In this document: piece by piece, positions 59,638 through 64,000 of the stretch
Layout: the number at the start of each line of letters is the position of its first letter
Position numbering within the stretch: position 1 is the stretch's first letter
Source of the DNA: Galeopsis tetrahit
Taxonomy: Eukaryota; Streptophyta; Magnoliopsida; Lamiales; Lamiaceae
Assembly (NCBI GenBank): GCA_963675135.1
Contig: OY776122.1
Coordinates: 20,090,881 to 20,154,880 of the forward strand
DNA: 64,000 nucleotides
Direction: 5' to 3'
The notes under the pieces: model-generated
Database searches by the model: none
Told to the model about the DNA's origin: nothing
The model's input: the letters and a program-made list of their open reading frames with translations, nothing else
Translations under genes and position numbers: made by a program

Positions 59638-60267
59638 ACTGAATTGGCCTTAGAATCAATTGTGTCAAGACGGTTTTTGAATTTGAGGCCTCGGGTGCAG
59701 AGTTTTTGACGTCGTCGCCCATAGCCAAATTGCGCGCATGCTTGTGCGCCGTTTTTACAAAGTTTTCAGATTGCCTCCCGGGTTTGCATTTCCCACTGAA
59801 TTGGCCATAGAATCAATTGTGTCGAGAAAGTTTTTGAATTTGAGGCCTCGGGTGCGAAGTTTTTGACGTCGTCGCCCATAGCCAAACTTGCGCGCATGGA
59901 TGTTTGCCGTTTTTACAAAGTTTTCAGATTGCCTCCTAGGTTTGCATCCCTCACTGAATTGGCCTTAGAATCAATTGTGTCGAGACGGTTTTTGAATTTG
60001 AGGCCTCGGGTGCAGAGTTTTTGACGTCGTCGCCCATAGCCAAATTGCGCGCATGCTTGTGCGCCGTTTTTACAAAGTTTTCAGATTGCCTCCCGGGTTT
60101 GCATTTTCCACTGAATTGGCCATAGAATCAATTGTGTCGAGAAAGTTTTTGAATTTGAGGCCTCGAGTGCGAAGTTTTTGACGTCGTCGCCCATAGCCAA
60201 ACTTGCGCGCATTGATGTTTGCCGTTTTTACAAAGTTTTCAGATTGCCTCCTAGGTTTGCATCCCTC

Positions 60268-61839
60268 ACTGAATTGACATTAGAATCAATTGTGTCGAGA
60301 CGGTTTTTGAATTTGAGGCCTCGGGTGCAGAGTTTTTGACGTCGTCGCCCATAGCCAAATTGCGCGCATTCTTGTGAGCCGTTTTTACAAAGTTTTCAGA
60401 TTGCCTCCCAGGTTTGCATTTCCCACAGAATTGGCCATAGAATAAATTGTGTCGAGAAAGTTTTTGAATTTGAGGCCTCGGGTGCGGAGTTTTTGACGTC
60501 GTCGCCCATAGCCAAACTTGCGCGCATGGTTGTGTGCCGTTTTTACAAAGTTTTCAGATTGCCTCGAAGGTTTGCATCCCTCATTGAATTGGTCATAGAA
60601 TCAATTGTGTCGAGACGGTTTTTGAATTTGAGGCCTCGGGTTCGGAGTTTTTGACGTCGTCGCCCATAGCCAAATTGCGTGCATGCTTGTGAGCCGTTTT
60701 TACAAAGTTTTCAGATTGCCTTCCAGGTATGCATTTCCCACTGAATTGGCCATAGAATAAATTGTGTCGAGAAAGTTTTTGAATTTGAGGCCTCGGGTGC
60801 GGAGTTTTTGACGTCGTCGCCCATAGCCAAACTTGCGCGCATGGTTGTGTGCCGTTTTTACAAAGTTTTCAGATTGCCTCGAAGGTTTGCATCCCTCACT
60901 GAATTGGACATAGAATCAATTGTGTTGAGACGGTTTTTGAATTTGAGGCCTCGGGTGCGGAGTTTTTGACGTCGTCGGCCATAGCCAAATTGCGCGCATG
61001 CTTGTGCGCCGTTTTTACAAAGTTTTCAGATTGCCTCCTGGGTTTGCATTTCCCACTAAATTGGCCATAGAATCAATTGTGTCGAGAAAGTTTTTGAATT
61101 TGAGGCCTCGGATGCGAAGTTTTTGACGTCGTCGCCTATAGCCAAACTTGCGCGCATGGATGTTTGCCGTTTTTACAAAGTTTTCAGATTGCCTCCTAGG
61201 TTTGCATCCCTCACTGAATTGGCCTTAGAATCAATTGTGTCGAGACGGTTTTTGAATTTGAGGCTCGGGTGCAGAGTTTTTGACGTCGTCGCCCATAGCC
61301 AAATTGCGCGCATGCTTGTGCGCCGTTTTTACAAATTTTCAGATTGCCTCCTGGGTTTGCATTTCCTACTTAATTGGCCATAGAATCAATTGTGTCGAGA
61401 AAGTTTTTGAATTTGAGGCCTCGGGTGCGAAGTTTTTGACGTCGTCGCCCATAGCCAAATTGCGCGCATGGATGTTTGCCGTTTTTACAAAGTTTTCAGA
61501 TTGCCTCCTAGGTTTGCATCCCTCACTGAATTGGCCTCAGAATCAATTGTGTCGAGACGGTTTTTGAATTTGAGGCCTCGGGTGCAGAGTTTTTGACGTC
61601 GTCGCCCATAGCCAAATTGCGCGCATGCTTGTGCGCCGTTTTTACAAAGTTTTCAGATTGCCTCCTGGGTTTGCATTTCCCACTGAATTGGCCATAGAAT
61701 CAATTGTGTCGAGAAAGTTTTTGAATTTGAGGCCTCGGGTGCGAAGTTTTTGACGTCGTCGCCTATAGCCAAACTTGCGCGCATGGATGTTTGCCGTTTT
61801 TACAGAGTTTTCAGATTGCCTCCTAGGTTTGCATCCCGC
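60268..61839. repeat. Third HOR-VII start, partial (x'-y-q-n'-f)
   Basis: Dimers at 60268 (x', without the AAAGTGTTC change), 60583 (y, CATTGAATT, TTGCGTGCATG), 60898 (q, full 315 bp), 61213 (n', A 155 bp, CATTTCCTACTT) and 61525 (f-like, GGCCTCAG, TACAGAG, CATCCCGCAC). The series follows units 1 and 2 for four dimers and then leaves them, with no r-m-p-f-b. Several of its marks are nearer to the 37-40 kb copies than to unit 2. Confidence 0.86.
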
Positions 61840-61997
61840 ACTGAATTGGCCTTAGAATCAATTGTGTCGAGACGGTTTTTGAATTTGAGGTCTCGGGTGC
61901 AGAGTTTTTGACGTCGTCGCCCATAGCCAAACTTGCGCGCATGGATGTTTGCCGTTTTTAAAAAGTTTTCAGATTGCCTCCTAGGTTTGCATCCCTC
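61840..61997. repeat. Hybrid A/B monomer 6 (158 bp)
   Basis: The A head has GAGGTCTC, unlike the GAGGCCTC head of hybrids 3-5. The tail is the c-type B with the T5-A5 form. The different head suggests either a separate exchange or later conversion of the head. Confidence 0.9.
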
Positions 61998-62627
61998 ACT
62001 GAATTGGCCTTAGAATCAATTGTGTCAAGACGGTTTTTGAATTTGAGGCCTCGGGTGCAGAGTTTTTGACGTCGTCGCCCATAGCCAAATTGCGCGCATG
62101 CTTGTGCGCCGTTTTTACAAAGTTTTCAGATTGCCTCCCGGGTTTGCATTTCCCACTGAATTGGCCATAGAATCAATTGTGTCGAGAAAGTTTTTGAATT
62201 TGAGGCCTCGGGTGCGAAGTTTTTGACGTCGTCGCCCATAGCCAAACTTGCGCGCATGGATGTTTGCCGTTTTTACAAAGTTTTCAGATTGCCTCCTAGG
62301 TTTGCATCCCTCACTGAATTGGCCTTAGAATCAATTGTGTCGAGACGGTTTTTGAATTTGAGGCCTCGGGTGCAGAGTTTTTGACGTCGTCGCCCATAGC
62401 CAAATTGCGCGCATGCTTGTGCGCCGTTTTTACAAAGTTTTCAGATTGCCTCCCGGGTTTGCATTTTCCACTGAATTGGCCATAGAATCAATTGTGTCGA
62501 GAAAGTTTTTGAATTTGAGGCCTCGGGTGCGAAGTTTTTGACGTCGTCGCCCATAGCCAAAGTTGCGCGCATGGATGTTTGCCGTTTTAACAAAGTTTTC
62601 AGATTGCCTCCTAGGTTTGCATCCCTC
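61998..62627. repeat. d and i/b dimers completing a second 788-bp odd repeat
   Basis: Dimers at 61998 (d, GTCAAGACGG) and 62313 (A with GCATTTTCC, B with CCAAAGTTG and GTTTTAAC). Together with the hybrid at 61840 they copy the 52556-53343 unit. Confidence 0.87.
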
Positions 62628-62785
62628 ACTGAATTGGCCTTAGAATCAATTGTGTCGAGATGGTTTTTGAATTTGAGGCCTCGGGTGCAGAGTTTTTGAC
62701 GTCGTCGCCCATAGCCAAACTTGCGCGCATGGATGTTTGCCGTTTTTAAAAAGTTTTCAGATTGCCTCCTAGGTTTGCATCCCTC
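62628..62785. repeat. Hybrid A/B monomer 7 (158 bp)
   Basis: A head with GAGATGG (CpG-to-TpG change of GAGACGG) and a c-type B tail with the T5-A5 form. It sits 788 bp after hybrid 6 and 3148 bp after hybrid 5. Confidence 0.91.
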
Positions 62786-64000
62786 ACTGAATTGGCCTTA
62801 GAATCAATTGTGTCAAGACGGTTTTTGAATTTGAGGCCTCGGGTGCAGAGTTTTTGACGTCGTCGCCCATAGCCAAATTGCGCGCATGCTTGTGCGCCGT
62901 TTTTACAAAGTTTTCAGATTGCCTCCCGGGTTTGCATTTCCCACTGAATTGGCCATAGAATCAATTGTGTCGAGAAAGTTTTTGAATTTGAGGCCTCGGG
63001 TGCGAAGTTTTTGACGTCGTCGCCCATAGCCAAACTTGCGCGCATGGATGTTTGCCGTTTTTACAAAGTTTTCAGATTGCCTCCTAGGTTTGCATCCCTC
63101 ACTGAATTGGCCTTAGAATCAATTGTGTCGAGACGGTTTTTGAATTTGAGGCCTCGGGTGCAGAGTTTTCGACGTCGTCGCCCATAGCCAAATTGCGCGC
63201 ATGCTTGTGCGCCGTTTTTACAAAGTTTTCAGATTGCCTCCTGGGTTTGCATATCCCACTGAATTGGCCATAGAATCAATTGTGTCGAGAAAGTTTTTGA
63301 ATTTGAGGCCTCGGGTGCGAAGTTTTTGACGTCGTCGCCTATAGCCAAACTTGCGCGCATGGATGTTTACCGTTTTTACAAAGTTTTCAGATTGCCTCCT
63401 AGGTTTGCATCCCTCACTGAATTGGCCTTAGAATCAATTGTGTCGAGACGGTTTTTGAATTTGAGGTCTCGGGTGCAGAGTTTTTGACGTCGTCGCCCAT
63501 AGCCAAATTGCGCGCATGCTTGTGAGCCGTTTTTACAAAGTTTTCAGATTGCCTCCCAGGTTTGCATTTCCCACTGAATTGGCCATAGAATAAATTGTGT
63601 CGAGAAAGTTTTTCAATTTGAGGCCTCGGGTGCGAAGTTTTTGACGTCGTCGCCTATAACCAAACTTGCGCGCATGGATGTTTGCCGTTTTTACAAAGTT
63701 TTCAGATTGCCTCCTAGGTTTGCATCCCTCACTGAATTGGCCTTAGAATTAATTGTGTCGAGACGGTTTTTGAATATGAGGCCTCGGGTGCAGAGTTTTT
63801 GACGTCGTCGCCCATAGCCAAATTGCGCGCATGCTTGTGCGCCGTTTTTACAAAGTTTTCAGATTGCCTCTTGGGTTTGCACTTCCCACTGAATTGGCCA
63901 TAGAATCAATTGTGTCGAGAAAGTTTTTGAATTTGAGGCCTCGGGTGCGAAGTTTTTGACGTCGTCGCCTATAGCCAAACTTGCGCGCATGGATGTTTGC
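62786..64000. repeat. Trailing mixed dimers to window end
   Basis: Dimers at 62786 (d), 63101 (f-like, GTTTTCGACG, CATATCCC, GTTTACC), 63416 (CTTGTGAGCC, CCTCCCAGG, GAATAAATT, TTTTTCAATTT, CTATAACC) and 63731 (GAATTAATT, GAATATGAGG, CCTCTTGGG, GCACTTCCC). The last B monomer starts at 63888 and is cut by the window at 113 bp. No series repeats, but the array continues out of the window in the same orientation. Confidence 0.88.

Larger units (their letters stand above)
54132..60267. repeat. HOR-VII unit 2, rearranged (6136 bp)
   Basis: Follows unit 1 in order: x'-y-q-n-r-m-p-f-b at 54132 to 56962, then the n-r-m-p-f-b segment a second time (56963-58849), then d-like (58850), i/b (59165), hybrid (59480), d (59638) and a w/i-like dimer (59953). 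The first hybrid monomer of unit 1 is absent. The length agrees exactly: 4407 + 1887 - 158 = 6136. Unit 2 shares GTTTTAAC, GAATTTGCGG, ACAATGTTTTC and CATTTCCGAC with unit 1. Confidence 0.9.
1..64000. repeat. Tandem satellite DNA array, A/B heterodimer of 315 bp
   Basis: The window is entirely tandem copies of a ~157.5-bp monomer, all in one orientation, with no interruption by other sequence. The anchor ACTGAATTGG (or a one-base variant) recurs at alternating intervals of 157 and 158 bp, for example at 4, 161, 319, 476 and 634. Hand counting gives 406 complete monomers: 199 A+B dimers, 7 hybrid monomers and one final A; the last B is truncated at 64000. A representative A monomer is about 48% GC. 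Such arrays with nested higher-order repeats are typical of eukaryotic centromeric or pericentromeric satellites, but no centromere function can be shown from sequence. The family is not one I recognise. Both ends lie inside the array, so its full length is unknown. Confidence 0.98.

Noticed and set aside
21650..61567. Overlapping plus-strand frames of 72-97 codons in n/m dimers
   Set aside because: The 1-bp deletions in n monomers change frame and pass the usual stops, making two overlapping frames in the same place. Overlapping frames of identical repeat DNA are not evidence of coding. Although 315 is divisible by 3, no frame stays open along the array.
1..64000. CRISPR array
   Set aside because: Repeats are regular, but the whole monomer is conserved, with no short repeat separated by unique spacers. 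The unit is also far longer than a CRISPR repeat-spacer unit.
1..64000. CENP-B box in the monomer
   Set aside because: The minus strand of B contains TTCGCACC from GGTGCGAA, but the following bases do not match the A..CGGG part of the core. TTCG alone is not enough, so I do not call a CENP-B box.
1..64000. Coding tandem repeats of a repeat protein (surface or structural protein)
   Set aside because: Stops occur in all six frames within almost every one or two dimers, and substitutions and indels do not respect a frame.
1..64000. T5 runs as RNA polymerase III terminators or Rho-independent terminators
   Set aside because: They recur several times per monomer without upstream stem-loops or promoter boxes, and are part of the satellite's base pattern.
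1..64000. Assignment to a named satellite family or species
   Set aside because: The length resembles several published plant satellites of 155-160 bp, but I do not recall a sequence match and cannot search. Naming one would be invention. A database search with the A and B consensus would decide.
1..64000. tRNA, rRNA or small RNA genes, or transposon ends
   Set aside because: No cloverleaf, rRNA-like stretch, long terminal repeat, terminal inverted repeat or target-site duplication is visible. Every base is accounted for by the satellite.

Overview
The whole 64 kb window is one uninterrupted, head-to-tail satellite DNA array. I see no gene, transposon, RNA gene, CRISPR array or unique-sequence island. 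Every stretch belongs to a monomer of about 157.5 bp, always in the same orientation. The array enters at base 1 and leaves at base 64000, so neither edge is visible. The satellite points to a eukaryote, and the nucleosome-sized monomer with nested higher-order repeats (HORs) resembles centromeric or pericentromeric satellites of plants, animals and other eukaryotes. I do not recognise the family and cannot name the species. A plant is a guess from style only.

Two monomer types alternate. Type A (157 bp) starts ACTGAATTGGCCTT and carries GAGACGG, GGGTGCAGAG, CCAAATTGC and GCGCATGCTTGTG. Type B (158 bp) starts ACTGAATTGGCCAT and carries GAGAAAG, GGGTGCGAAG, CCAAACTTGC, GCATGGATGTTTG, CCTAGG and CATCCCTC. 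The working unit is the 315-bp A+B dimer. By hand count there are 199 complete dimers, 7 A/B hybrid monomers that break the alternation, one final complete A monomer and a truncated B, or 406 complete monomers in all. Indels are rare: the first 28 dimers (4-8823) hold a 315-bp spacing throughout.

Above the dimer lies a mosaic of HORs, each a fixed series of dimer variants repeated two to four times. Left to right: HOR-I, 9 dimers, 2835 bp (319-8823); HOR-II, 4 dimers, 1259 bp (9112-12574); a 13-monomer duplication of 2047/2048 bp (12575-16669); HOR-III, 5 dimers, 1574 bp (15410-20132); HOR-IV, a 7-dimer 2202-bp core inside a 10-dimer unit (20133-31778); HOR-V, 9 dimers, 2836 bp, two nearly identical copies (31779-37450); a mixed stretch (37451-41223); HOR-VI, 5 dimers, 1574 bp (41224-48149); a mixed stretch (48150-49724); and HOR-VII, a 4407-bp unit and its rearranged 6136-bp sister (49725-60267). 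The window ends in a mixed tail with another 788-bp odd-monomer repeat (60268-64000).

The sequence works as a record of unequal exchange and conversion rather than as coding DNA. The short open frames (about 60-138 codons) recur once per dimer or HOR because they are the same repeat read again. Many diagnostic variants are C-to-T or G-to-A changes at CpG, as expected if the array is cytosine-methylated. Dimer and HOR boundaries were found by reading the text and subtracting coordinates. Monomer starts are exact where stated, while HOR limits are accurate only to about one monomer because neighbouring units are so alike.
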